DNA of 64,000 nucleotides from NCBI RefSeq assembly GCF_045679555.1, contig NC_092092.1, positions 23,364,969 through 23,428,968 of the forward strand, given 5' to 3'. This document shows, one piece after another, positions 1 to 9,769 of the stretch. This DNA is from Salvelinus alpinus. Lineage: Eukaryota; Chordata; Actinopteri; Salmoniformes; Salmonidae. The notes under the pieces are model-generated. The model made no database searches. It was not told the DNA's origin and saw only the letters and a list, made by a program, of their open reading frames with translations. How positions within the stretch are numbered: position 1 is the stretch's first letter; the number at the start of each line of letters is the position of its first letter. A program made the position numbers and the translations under genes.

Positions 1-1262
1 TGGGCGGGTGCAGGCAGCGATCGATTGAAGAGCATGCACTTAGTTTTACTAGCATTTAAGAGCAGTTGGAGGCCACAGAAGGAGCGTTGTATTGCGTTGA
101 AGCTCGTTTGGAGGTTTGTTAACACAGTGTCCAAAGGAGGGTCAGATGTATACAGAATGGTGTCGTCTGCGTAGAGGTGGATCAAAGAATCACCCACAGC
201 AAGAGCGACATCATTGATAAATACAGAGAAAAGAGTCGGCCCGAGAATTGAACCCTGTGGCACCCCCATAGAGACTGCCAGAGGTCTGGACAACAGGCCC
301 TCCGATTTGACACACTGAACTCTATCTGAGAAGTAGTTAGTGAACCAGGCGAGACAGTCATTTGAGAAACCAAGGCTGTTGAGTCTGACGATTCACAGAG
401 TCGAAAGCCTTGGCCAGGTCGATGAAGACGGCTGCACAGTAAAGTCTTTTATCGATGGCGGTTATGATATCGTTTAGGACCTTGAGCGTGGCTGAGGTGC
501 ACCCGTGACCAGCTCGGAAACCAGATTGCATAGCAGAGAAGGTACGGTGGGATTCGAAATGGTCGGTGATCTGTTTGTTCACTTGGCTTTCGAAGACTTT
601 AGAAAGGCAGGGCAGGATGGATATAGGTCTGTAACAGTTTGGGTCTAGAGTGTCTTCCCCCGTTGAAGAGGGGGATGACCACGGCCACTTTCCAATCTTT
701 AGGAATCTCAGACGATGCGAAAGAGAGGTTGAACAGACTAGGGTTGCAACAATGGCGGCGGAAAATATTAGGAAGAGAGGTTCCAGATTGTCTAGCCCAG
801 CAGATTTTTGGGATCCAGATATTGTAGCTCTTTCAGAACATCAGCTGTCTGGATTTGGGTGAGGGAGAAGCGGGGACGGGGGGGGACGGGGGGCTTGGGC
901 CAGTTGCTGCGGGGCTTGCAGAGCTGTTGGGGTGGCCAGGTGGAAAGCATGGCCAGCCGTAGAGAAATGCTTATTGAAATTCTCGATTAGTGTGTATTTA
1001 TCAGTAGTGACAGTGTTTCCTAGTCTCAGTGCAGTGGGCAGCTGGGAGGAGGTACTCTTATTCTCCATGGACTTTACAGTGTTCCAAAACATTTTGGAAT
1101 TAGTGCTGCAGGATGAACATTTCTGTTTGAAAAAACTAGCCTTTTGCTTTCCTAACTGACTGTGTGTATTGGTTCCTGACTTCAATGAAAGTTAAATATC
1201 GAGGGGACAATTCGATGCTTGTGCAGTACGCCACAGGGTGTTTTTGTGCTGGTCAAGGGCAG
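1..1262 (-). mobile_element. L2-type LINE, truncated reverse copy (cut by window edge)
   Basis: Read on the minus strand this segment is a diverged copy of the reverse transcriptase part of the full-length LINE at 3,085-7,790. Base 1 corresponds to about 6,745 there and base 1,262 to about 5,470. Translated pieces include QSGFRAGHGCTSATLKV and AVFIDLAKAFDSVN. The reading frame is broken into several short ORFs, and part of the RT domain between the palm blocks is missing. The remaining 3' part of the copy lies left of the window. Confidence 0.9.
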
Positions 1263-1446
1263 TCAAGTCAAATAAAATTTTATTGGTCACATACACATGG
1301 TTAGCAGATGTTAATGCACGTGTAGCGAAATGCTTGTGCTTCTCGTTCCGAACATGCAGAAATATTTAACAAGTAATCTAACAATTTCACAACAACTACC
1401 TTATACACACACACAAATGTAAAGGAATGAATAAGAATATGTACAA
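1263..1446 (-). mobile_element. Rex1-like LINE, 3' tail only
   Basis: The block starting with TTTTATTGGTCACATACACA and continuing through GTAGCGAAATGCTTGTGCTT is nearly the same as 49,420-49,490, where it is the 3' end of a reverse Rex1-like LINE. Only this tail is present here, as expected from 5' truncation during target-primed reverse transcription. Confidence 0.8.
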
Positions 1447-2126
1447 ATGAAGTCGGAAGTTTACATACACTTAGGATGGAGTCATTAAAACTTGTTTTTC
1501 AACCACTCCACAAATTTCTTGTTAACAAACTATAGTTTTGGCAAGTTGGTTAGGACATCTACTTTGTGCATGACACAAGTAATTTTTCCAACAATTGTTT
1601 ACAGACATATTATTTCACTTAATTCACTGTATCACAATTCCAGTGGGTCAGAAGTTTACATACACTAAGTTGACTGTGCCTTTAAACAGCTTTGAAAATT
1701 CCAGAAAATGATGTCATGGCTTTAGAAGATTCTGATAGGCTAATTGACATAATTTGAGTCAATTGGAGGTGTATCTGTGGATGCATTTCAAGGACTACCT
1801 TCAAACTCAGTGTCTCTTTGCTTGACATCATGGGAAAATCAAAAGAAATCAGCCAAGACCTCAGAAAAAGTTTTTAGACCTCCGCAAATCTGGTTCATCC
1901 TTGGGAGCAATTTCCAAACACATGAAGGTACCACGTTCATCTGTACAAACAATAGTACGCAAGTATAAACACCATGGGATCACACAGCCGTCATACCGCT
2001 CAGGAAGGAGACGATTTCTGTCTCCTAGAGATGAACGTACTTTGGTGCGAAAAGTGCAAATCAATCCCAGAACAACAGCAAAGAACCTTGTGAAGATGCT
2101 GGAGGAAACAGGTACAAAAGTATCTA
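1447..2126 (+). mobile_element. Tc1/mariner element of the Sleeping Beauty type, 5' half
   Basis: The left inverted repeat is present with two copies of the SB-type direct repeat (GGAAGTTTACATACACTTA near 1,454 and CAGAAGTTTACATACACTAA near 1,650). It is followed by the transposase start (ATGGGAAAATCAAAAGAAA) and part of the paired DNA-binding domain with STVGR-like ends. The frame is broken. The copy stops at 2,126, where another Tc1-like element begins inside it at a TA dinucleotide. Confidence 0.92.
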
Positions 2127-2540
2127 CAGTGGGGAGAACAAGTATTTGATACACTGCCGATTTTGCAGGTTTTCCTACTTACAAAGCATGTAGAGGTCTG
2201 TAATTTCTATCATGGGTACACTTCAACTATGAGAGACGGAATCTAAAACAAAAATCCAGAAAATCACATTGTATGATTTTTAAGTAATTAATTTGCATTT
2301 TATTGCATGACATAAGTATTTGATCACCTACCAACCAGTAAGAATTCCGGCTCTCACAGACCTGTTAGTTTTTCTTTAAGAAGCCCTCCTGTTCTCCACT
2401 CATTACCTGTATTAACTGCACCTGTTTGAACTCGTTACCTGTATAAAAAACACCTGTCCACACACTCAATCAAACAGACTCCAACCTCTCCACAATGGCC
2501 AAGACCAGAGAGCTGTATAAGGACATCAGGGATAAAATTT
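2127..2540 (+). mobile_element. Second Tc1-like family, 5' end nested in the first
   Basis: Begins CAGTGGGGAGAACAAGTATT directly after TA, as expected for Tc1/mariner integration. About 365 bases of non-coding terminal sequence are followed by ATGGCCAAGACCAGAGAGCT at 2,494, the start of a Tc1-like transposase (MAKTRELYKDIRDKI). The copy ends abruptly at about 2,540, where a Ty3/Gypsy fragment begins, so its right terminal repeat is absent. Confidence 0.82.
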
Positions 2541-3084
2541 TGTGTTTACCCTTTCCTACAGACCAGGCTCCCAGAACGTGAAGGCAGACGCATTGTCTCG
2601 GCCCATGGATACGGACATTGAGCAGGCGTTACGTGCAGAGCCCGCTCCCGCCCAGTGTCCCGCTGGGCGTCTGTACGTCCCTCCTGCTGTTCGTGACTGG
2701 TTGATCTATTGGGCCCACACGTCACCCTCCTCTGGTCATCCTGGGATCGGTCGGACAGTGCGCTGTTTGAGCGGGAGGTACTGGTGGCCGACCTTGGCTA
2801 AGGACGTGAGGGTTTATGTTTCCTCCTGTTCGGTGTGCGCCCAGTGTAAGGCTCCTAGGCACCTGCCCAGAGGTAAGCTACACCCCTTACCCGTTCCACA
2901 ATGGCCTTGGTCGCACCTGTCGGTGGATTTTCTGACCAATCTTCCACTCTCACAGGGTAACACCGCGATCCTGGTCGTTGTGGATCGTTTCTCTAAGTCC
3001 TATCGTCTCCTCCCTCTGCCAGGTCTCCCTACGGCCCTACAGACTGCGGATGCCTTGTTTACGCATGACTTCCGGCATTCTTTT
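2541..3084 (+). mobile_element. Ty3/Gypsy LTR-retrotransposon fossil (pol fragment)
   Basis: Old, broken fragment of the pol gene. Recognisable parts in order are the end of the RNase H region, the zinc-binding H2C2 module of integrase, and the beginning of the integrase core. No LTRs, gag or protease are visible. It resembles the chromovirus-type Gypsy piece at 38,395-39,635 and is cut on the right by the 5' end of the L2-type LINE. Confidence 0.9.
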
Positions 3085-3300
3085 CGTTCCAAGATGGCTT
3101 AGCAGTTCAGACGTCATTTTTGTCCTCGTATTGTCGTGTCCTATATATATATATATTTACACCTTTCTTCGCATATCTTTTATATATTTTATTATCCAAG
3201 AACTGAACTACAAAAGCTTTCCTGCAAAAGCTTTCCTGCAACCCGCCTCACCAATTACAAAAAAACCTATTATTTACCTCAAATCTGAAAATCCACAGTG

Positions 3301-3405
3301 GAAGCTAGCCAGGGGCTAATCAGAAGCTAGCCAGAAAGCTAACCAGAAGCTAGCCAAAAGCTAGCCAGAAGCTAATCTGAAGCTGCCCAGAAGTTAGCCG
3401 GTTTG
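3301..3405 (+). repeat. Imperfect AGCTAGCCAGA tandem array in LINE 5' UTR
   Basis: About eight imperfect copies of an 11-14 base unit (AGCTAGCCAGA, AGCTAACCAGA, AGCTAATCTGA and similar). It lies inside the presumed 5' untranslated and promoter region of the L2-type LINE. Tandem monomers in LINE 5' UTRs often act as promoter units; that role is inferred here. Confidence 0.75.
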
Positions 3406-3938
3406 CTGGCTAGCGTTGGTGTTTCAGCTGCCCACGTTTTGTGGTCATCAGCTATTCCTTTAGCTCGATAATCTACCGGCACTTTTGTGCAACGCGACTC
3501 GGACCGGAGCATACCGGGCCTTTTTTTCTCTCAGTTTCCCCGGATTTCAGCCGCAGGCTCTGGACATTTGCACCTTGATTTCGCAGCTAGCTAGCTGCAA
3601 ACCGTGTGACTATTGGCTTACGTCGATCCCGGAGCAAACTTAAATAATTCCGGAGCTAGCCAGCTGAGGAGTTCCATCAGCCATTCCTGGGCTACAGTCA
3701 CCTATCCGGACCCGTTTTTGTATATATTTTTTTATTTTTTTTGCTGCAGATACGGAGCCCCACCGGGCCTTCACGACGGACTGCCGACGTTATCTGCCCG
3801 AGGGAGTTATCCAACTGGCACCTCCGTCGCGACGTTACCTGAACGCTCATCTGGGGCCCGCTAATCGTTAGCTGTCTTATCGGCTGCTATCTGAATAAGT
3901 ATATCGGACAATTTTTTTCTTGGGTCACTATATCTATT

Positions 3939-6900
3939 TTGCCAATTGGATTGATCCCCTCTACCACACGGAACCCCACTAATCTACCGACGGAAACGCA
4001 CGAGGTGTCTAAAAATAGACCTCCATCCTATGCTATCTTGCTACCGATAGCCATCTACCCGGCCAGCTGTCTGGATCGCCGTGACCCCAACCAACCTCTA
4101 CTCACTGGACCCTTATTGATCACTCGATTAAGCATGCCTCTCCTTAATGTAAATATGCCTTGTCCATTGCTGTTCTGGTTAGTGTTTATTGGCTTATTTC
4201 ACTGTAGAGCCTCTAGCCCTGCTCACTATACCATATCCAACCTTTCAGTTCCACCACCCACATATGCGATGACATCACCTGGTTTCAATGATGTTTCTAG
4301 AGACAATATCTCTCTCATCATCACTCAATACCTAGGTTTACCTCCACTGTATTCACATCCTACCATACCTTTGTCTGTACATTATTCCTTGAAGCTATTT
4401 TATCGCCCCCAGAAACGACCTTTTACTCTCTGTTCTAGACGACCAATTCTCATAGCTTTTAGCCGTACCCTTATCCTACTCCTCCTCTGTTCCTCTGGTG
4501 ATGTAGAGGTGAATCCAGGCCCTGCAGTACCTAGCTCCACTCCTTTTCCCCAGGTGCTCTCTTTTGATGACTTCTGTAACCGTAATAGCCTTGGTTTCAT
4601 GCATGTTAACATTAGAAGCCTCCTCCCTAAGTTTGTTTTGTTCACTGCTTTAGCACACTCTGCCAACCAGGATGTTTTAGCCGTGTCTGAATCCTGGCTT
4701 AGAAAGACCACCAAAAATTCTGACATTTTCATCCCCAACTACAAGATTTTCAGACAAGATAGAACGGCCAAAGGGGGCGGTGTTGCAATCTACTGCAAAG
4801 ATTGCCTGCAGAGTTCTGTTTTACTATCCAGGTCTGTTCCCAAACAATTTGAACTTCTACTTTTAAAAATCCACCTCTCTAAAAACAAGTCTCTCACCGT
4901 TGCCGCCTGCTATAGACCACCCTCTGCCCCCAGCTGTGCTCTGGACACCATATGTGAACTGATTGCCCCCCATCTATCTTCAGAGCTCGTGCTGCTAGGC
5001 GACCTAAATTTGAACATGCTTAACACCCCAGCCATCCTACAATCTAAGCTTGATGCCCTCAATCTCACACAAATTATCAATGAACCTACCAGGTACCACC
5101 CCAATTCCGTAAACACGGGTACCCTCATAGATATCATCCTAACCAACTTGCCCTCCAAATACACCTCTGCTGTTTTCAACCAAGATCTCAGCGATCACTG
5201 CCTCATTGCCTGCATCCGTAATGGGTCAGCGGTCAAACAACCTCCACTCATCACTGTCAAACGCTCCCTGAAACACTTCAGCGAGCAGGCCTTTCTAATC
5301 GACCTGGCCGAGGTATCCTGGAAGGATATTGATCTCATCCCGTCAGTAGAGGATGCCTGGATATTTTTTTTAAATGCCTTCCTCACCATCTTGAATAAGC
5401 ATGCCCCATTCAAGAAATTTAGAACCAGGAACAGATATAGCCCTTGGTTCTCTCCTGACCTGACTGCCCTTAAACAACAGAAAAACATCCTGTGGCGTTC
5501 TGCATTAGCATCGAACAGCCCCCGTGATATGCAACTTTTCAGGGAAGCTAGAAACCAATATACACAGGCAGTTAGAAAAGCTAAGGCTAGCTTTTTCAAG
5601 CAGAAATTTGCTTCCTGCAACACAAATTCAAAAAAGTTCTGGGACACTGTAAAGTCCATGGAGAATAAGAACACCTCCTCCCAGCTTCCAACTGCACTGA
5701 AGATAGGAAACACTGTCACCACCGACAAATCCACTATAATTGAGAATTTCAATAAGCATTTTTCTACGGCTGGCCATGCTTTCCACCTGGCTACCCCTAC
5801 CCCGGTCAACAGCACTGCCCTCCCCTCTGCTACTCGCCCAAGCCTTCCCCATTTCTCTTTCTCCCAAATACAGTCAGCTGATGTTCTGAAAGAGCTGCAA
5901 AATCTGGACCCTTACAAATCAGCCGGGCTAGATAATCTGGACCCTTTCTTTCTAAAACTATCTGCTGAAATTGTTGCCACCCCTATTACTAGCCTTTTCA
6001 ACCTCTCTTTCGTGTCGTCTGAGATTCCCAAAGATTGGAAAGCAGCTGCGGTTATCCACCTCTTCAAAGGGGGGGACACTCTTGACCCTAACAGCTACAG
6101 ACCTATATCTATCCTACCCTGCCTTTCTAAGGTCTTCGAAAGCCAAGTCAACAAACAGATTACCGACCATTTCGAATCCCACCATACCTTCTCCGCTATG
6201 CAATCTGGTTTCAGAGCTGGTCATGGGTGCACCTCAGCCACGCTCAAGGTCATAAACGATATCTTAACCGCCATCGATAGGAAACAATACTGTGCAGCCG
6301 TATTCATTGACCTGGCCAAGGCTTTTGACTCTGTCAATCACCACATCCTCATCGGCAGACTCGACAGCCTTGGTTTCTCTAATGATTGCCTCGCCTGGTT
6401 CACCAACTACTTCTCTGATCGAGTTCAGTGTGTCAAATCGGAGGGTCTGTTGTCCGGGCCTCTGGCAGTCTCTATGGGGGTGCCACAGGGTTCAATTCTT
6501 GGACCGACTCTCTTCTCTGTATACATCAATGATGTCGCTCTTGCTGCTGGTGATTCTCTGATCCACCTCTACGCAGACGACACTATTCTGTATACTTCTG
6601 GCCCTTCTTTTGACACTGTGTTAACAACCCTCCAGGCGAGCTTCAATGCCATACAACTCTCCTTCCGTGGCCTCCAATTGCTCTTAAATACAAGTAAAAC
6701 TAAATGCATGCCCTTCAACCGATTGCTGCCCGCACCCGCCCGCCCGTCTAGCATCACTACTCTGGACGGTTCTGACTTAGAATATGTGGACAACTACAAA
6801 TACCTAGGTGTCTGGTTAGACTGTAAACTCTCCTTCCAGACTCACATTAAGCATCTCCAATCCAAAATTAAATCTAGAATCGGCTTTCTATTTTGCAACA

Positions 6901-7775
6901 ACGCATCCTTCACTCATGCTGCCAAACATACCCTTGTAAAACTGACCATCCTACCGATCCTCGACTTCGGCGATGTCATTTACAAAATAGCCTCCAACAC
7001 TCTACTCAACAAATTGGATGCAGTCTATCACAGTGCCATCCGTTTTGTCACCAAAGCCCCATATACTACCCACCACTGCGACCTGTACGCTCTCGTTGGC
7101 TGGCCCTCGCTTCATACTCGTCGCCAAACCCACTGGCTCCAGGTCATCTACAAGTCTTTGCTAGGTAAAGCCCTGCCTTATCTCAGCTCCCTGGTCACCA
7201 TAGCAGCACCCACCCGTAGCACACGCTCCAGCAGGTATATTTCACTGGTCACCCCCAATGCCAATTCCTCCTTTGGCCGCCTTTCCTTACAGTTCTCTGC
7301 TGCCAATGACTGGACCAAACTGCAAAAATCACTGAAGCTGGAGACTCATATCTCCCTCACTAACTTTAGCACCAGCTGTCAGAGCAGCTCACAGATCACT
7401 GCACCTGTACATAGCTCATCTGTAAATAGCCTATCCAACTACCTCATCCCCATACTGTATTTATTTATTTATCTTGCTCCTTTGCACCCCAGTATCTCTA
7501 CTTGCACATTCATCTTCTGCACATCTATCACTCCAGTGTTTAATTGCTATATTGTAATTACTTTGCCACCATGGCCTATTTATTGCCTTACCTCCCTTAT
7601 CTTACCTCATTTGCACACAATGTATATATACCTTTTTTCTACTCTATTATTGACTGTATGTTTGTTTATTCCATGTGTAACTCTATGTTGTTGTATGTGT
7701 CGAACTGCTTTGCTTTATCTTGGCCAGGTCGCAGTTGTAAATGAGAACTTGTTCTCAACTAGCCTACCTGGTTAA
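3939..7775 (+). CDS. LINE endonuclease/reverse transcriptase polyprotein with 2A-like motif
   Basis: A 1,278-residue ORF without internal stops. Residues 1-186 are a leader of unknown function containing hydrophobic runs near 77-88 and 170-184. Residues 187-195 are GDVEVNPGP, the 2A-like ribosome-skipping signature. An AP-type endonuclease follows: HVNIRSL (222-228), SESWL with catalytic Glu251, GGGVAIYC, YRPPS, a GDLNLN motif and SDHCLI. The reverse transcriptase contains SYRPISILPCLSKVFE, AVFIDLAKAFDSVN, GVPQGSILGP and the catalytic YADD at residues 878-881. The C-terminal part (KYLGVWLDCKLSF and beyond) is typical of L2/CR1-clade elements. The protein would nick target DNA and reverse-transcribe its own RNA. 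The start at 3,939 is the first ATG of this frame; translation could begin further in. No separate ORF1 is visible upstream. Confidence 0.93.
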   Translation: MPIGLIPSTTRNPTNLPTETHEVSKNRPPSYAILLPIAIYPASCLDRRDPNQPLLTGPLLITRLSMPLLNVNMPCPLLFWLVFIGLFHCRASSPAHYTISNLSVPPPTYAMTSPGFNDVSRDNISLIITQYLGLPPLYSHPTIPLSVHYSLKLFYRPQKRPFTLCSRRPILIAFSRTLILLLLCSSGDVEVNPGPAVPSSTPFPQVLSFDDFCNRNSLGFMHVNIRSLLPKFVLFTALAHSANQDVLAVSESWLRKTTKNSDIFIPNYKIFRQDRTAKGGGVAIYCKDCLQSSVLLSRSVPKQFELLLLKIHLSKNKSLTVAACYRPPSAPSCALDTICELIAPHLSSELVLLGDLNLNMLNTPAILQSKLDALNLTQIINEPTRYHPNSVNTGTLIDIILTNLPSKYTSAVFNQDLSDHCLIACIRNGSAVKQPPLITVKRSLKHFSEQAFLIDLAEVSWKDIDLIPSVEDAWIFFLNAFLTILNKHAPFKKFRTRNRYSPWFSPDLTALKQQKNILWRSALASNSPRDMQLFREARNQYTQAVRKAKASFFKQKFASCNTNSKKFWDTVKSMENKNTSSQLPTALKIGNTVTTDKSTIIENFNKHFSTAGHAFHLATPTPVNSTALPSATRPSLPHFSFSQIQSADVLKELQNLDPYKSAGLDNLDPFFLKLSAEIVATPITSLFNLSFVSSEIPKDWKAAAVIHLFKGGDTLDPNSYRPISILPCLSKVFESQVNKQITDHFESHHTFSAMQSGFRAGHGCTSATLKVINDILTAIDRKQYCAAVFIDLAKAFDSVNHHILIGRLDSLGFSNDCLAWFTNYFSDRVQCVKSEGLLSGPLAVSMGVPQGSILGPTLFSVYINDVALAAGDSLIHLYADDTILYTSGPSFDTVLTTLQASFNAIQLSFRGLQLLLNTSKTKCMPFNRLLPAPARPSSITTLDGSDLEYVDNYKYLGVWLDCKLSFQTHIKHLQSKIKSRIGFLFCNNASFTHAAKHTLVKLTILPILDFGDVIYKIASNTLLNKLDAVYHSAIRFVTKAPYTTHHCDLYALVGWPSLHTRRQTHWLQVIYKSLLGKALPYLSSLVTIAAPTRSTRSSRYISLVTPNANSSFGRLSLQFSAANDWTKLQKSLKLETHISLTNFSTSCQSSSQITAPVHSSSVNSLSNYLIPILYLFIYLAPLHPSISTCTFIFCTSITPVFNCYIVITLPPWPIYCLTSLILPHLHTMYIYLFSTLLLTVCLFIPCVTLCCCMCRTALLYLGQVAVVNENLFSTSLPG
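4497..4523 (+). other. 2A-like ribosome-skipping site
   Basis: Encodes GDVEVNPGP. It matches the conserved D(V/I)ExNPGP signature at which ribosomes fail to form the Gly-Pro bond, releasing the upstream peptide and continuing. It is preceded by a hydrophobic stretch (LILLLLCSS), as in known 2A peptides. The predicted break falls between residues 194 and 195, separating the 194-residue leader from the endonuclease-RT. Confidence 0.85.
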
Positions 7776-7836
7776 ATAAAGGTGAAATAATTTTTTAAAT
7801 TAAATTAACCAACAATGCAGTTCAATAAGTAGGTAA

Positions 7837-8945
7837 CCCTTGTGTGGTGTTCAGGTCTGTGGGACCCATTTTCAATGTTTACTAAAATAAAATTATGCAA
7901 TGAATTGGCCTTGTAAAATAACACATTTTCATTGAGTCCACACTGCACCCCTCTACACATTTAAATTACATATGAGGTGTTCAGGTCTACCGTGTGTGTG
8001 GGTGAAAATAAGTAAAAATTAAACAAAAAGGTTTGCTGTGTGCCTTCACTCTGTCTTCCTCCTCCCTGGGCCTGCTGTTTCAACATAGCACCAAGAACCT
8101 GCCTGGCTCCCGCTTTTCTCGCACTCTTAGTAGTGTGTGAAACTACAAAATGTCTTGCAGGAACCGCACAATGTTATTACAATACATTATTTTTGATATA
8201 TTGTAAAAATAATAATTTGGTGGGAAGGAGATGGATCAAACTAATTTACATGCATACTTTGGGGATCTTCTCCTTGCTGGTGTTTTCAGATCCAATGGGG
8301 AATCCACAGAATCCCCGTGGGATGCAGAAACTGGCAGAGAACTTTTCCATACAACTTTTCTGTTCCACATTATTTCCAGGAATATCCGCTTCGATAACCG
8401 AGACACCAGACCAGCTCTGCGGCAGAGAGACAAGCTAGCTGCAGTCAGGTCATTGTGGGACAAGTGGGTGGACCGCCTTCCCTTGTTTTACAACCCTGGG
8501 CCCAACATTACTGTTGTAGAGCAGCTTATGCCATTTAGGGGCCGCTGCCCCTTCAGGCAGTACATACCGTCTAAACCAGCAAAATATGGAATCAAGATCT
8601 GGGCTGCCTGTGATGCTGCTTGTGAACTTGCAAGTGTATATGGGGAAGCCAGGTGGAGGAGCCCCTGAGAAGAACCAAGGGATGCGGATTGTCCTGGACG
8701 TGACACAGGGACTCCGTGGCCACAACATCACATGTGATAACTTTTTTACTTCGCACAATCTGGGACAGGAGCAACTCAAGAGGAAGCTGACGATGGTAGG
8801 AACAGTATGAAAAAACAAGCCAGAGCTCCCACCTCAGCTGCTGAATACACGGAACAGGCCTATCAATTCCTCTAAGTTTGTGTTCATGGCCGACATGTCC
8901 CTAGTGTCCTACGTGCATTTGATTAATCAGTGATGGGTATGAAAG
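7837..8945 (+). mobile_element. piggyBac-like DNA transposon relic
   Basis: Starts with CCCTTGTGTGGTGTTCAGG, a piggyBac-type terminal sequence that here follows GTAA rather than a clean TTAA. From 8,231 a broken ORF encodes piggyBac transposase: GESTESPWDAETGRELF, IRFDNRDTRPALRQRDKLAA, YNPGPNITVVEQLMPFRGRC, KPAKYGIKIWAACDA. In other frames GLRGHNITCDNFFTSHNLGQ and VSYV follow. The D in the RFDNR block and the CDNFFTS block are present. The frame breaks near 8,600, the C-terminal third is missing and no right end was found. Confidence 0.88.
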
Positions 8946-9255
8946 GAGCACACTAAACATCTGGGATCATCCCACTGCTGCCACCAGTGTAACTACTGTT
9001 GCGTAACAGTTGGAGAGGGGCTTGAACTTGCAAACCTGTTACAGGACAAGCACACTACCAAAGGTCCAGATCCCTTGGTAAGAGGATGTGGTCTGCTGTT
9101 GGGTAGTAGCAAAAATATGCTGGGATCCATAGTGAGCTCCCTGTGTCCATCAGAGCCTTGAGTGTAGTTATGATGTGCAACATTGGTGATGATATTAATG
9201 ATGTTACTCTGCTATGATTTCAGCTCAAGCTGACATTGTGATTACTCTTTTCCAG
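8946..9255. other. Unassigned sequence between piggyBac relic and PDCD2 exon
   Basis: No ORF, RNA gene or repeat that I recognise. The last 20 bases form a polypyrimidine tract and acceptor (CTTTTCCAG) for the PDCD2 exon. A PDCD2 first exon, expected to encode a GxxE...W...FPSKVGG-type block, is not present here. Confidence 0.6.
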
Positions 9256-9769
9256 TATTTCAGAGCCAGTTGGCAAGGACAAACAACTTTTATCCCTACG
9301 ATCCTCCATCTGATAAAGGACCAAATGGGACTGAGCTTGACCCCTGCTCCCTCAGTTCAGGGGTTAAACTATGCAAGCTCTGTGGCTGTCCTGGTCAGAA
9401 AGCCTGCTCTAAATGCCATGCAGGGTCCTATTGCAGCAAAGAACACCAGACCATAGACTGGAAACACTGTCACAAGAAAGAGTGTTGCAAGCAAGGTGAT
9501 TATGGTGCTCCTTTAGACCAGGGTTTCACAAACTCTGTCCTGGGGTCCCCCTGGGTGCACGTTTTGGTGCACCCAGGGAGGGGGGGGGGGACCGAGTTTG
9601 GGAAACCCCTACCCTGGACTGTCAAACTATTTGAAATTGTGTGTCCCCCCTCCTTGAAAGATAAATGTTAAATTAATCTTTAGTGCCGTCCAGTGCAGTG
9701 CCTTCCTCATTCCTGTTCCCCAAGTCAGAACTAGTCACAGTGCCTGAGGAACATCAAAAAGAAGAGTGA
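9256..9769 (+). pseudogene. pdcd2: PDCD2 relic: intact MYND exon plus possible decayed next exon
   Basis: The exon at 9,256-9,495 (240 bp) has an acceptor (TTTTCCAG) and donor (CAAG/GTGATT) and reads FQSQLARTNNFYPYDPPSDK, then a full MYND zinc finger: CKLCGC, CSKCHAGSYCSKEHQTIDW and the final HCHKKEC. This matches the corresponding PDCD2 exon (human CRVCGC, YCSKEHQTLDW). PDCD2 is a ribosomal protein uS5 chaperone. At about 9,700-9,769 one frame reads FLIP and another reads ELVTVPEEHQKEE then stop, which resembles the following FLFPEFEIV-type exon after decay. No first exon or later C-terminal exons are found before TBP. The convergent arrangement with TBP matches mammals, so this is the PDCD2 locus, most likely dead here. 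Confidence 0.75.
9515..9620. repeat. Dispersed repeat fragment
   Basis: The segment from ACCAGGGTTTCACAAACTCT to about GGGAAACCCCTACCCTGGACT is partly self-complementary and includes a run of ten Gs near 9,582. I recognise it as a common fish interspersed repeat, but it cannot be assigned to a class from this copy. Confidence 0.5.

Larger units (their letters stand above)
3085..7790 (+). mobile_element. Full-length L2-type LINE
   Basis: About 4.7 kb. The 5' untranslated region begins near CCAAGATGGCTTAGCAGTTC, contains a short AGCTAGCCAGA-like tandem array (3,301-3,405) and runs to the ORF at 3,939. One ORF of 1,278 codons encodes endonuclease and reverse transcriptase. The 3' end reads CCTGGTTAAATAAAGGTGAA and fades into an A/T-rich tail. 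No target-site duplication is obvious, which is common for L2/CR1 elements. The uninterrupted ORF and the far more decayed copies of other families in the window suggest a fairly recent insertion. Confidence 0.93.

Noticed and set aside
4400-7168. Several ORFs of 70-206 codons on the opposite strand and in other frames of the L2-type LINE
   Set aside because: They are shadows of the 1,278-codon ORF, with no motifs of their own.
9515-9620. Extension of the PDCD2 relic through the 133-codon ORF 9,270-9,671
   Set aside because: The PDCD2-like part stops at a good donor at 9,495; the remainder is a dispersed repeat with a poly-G run.
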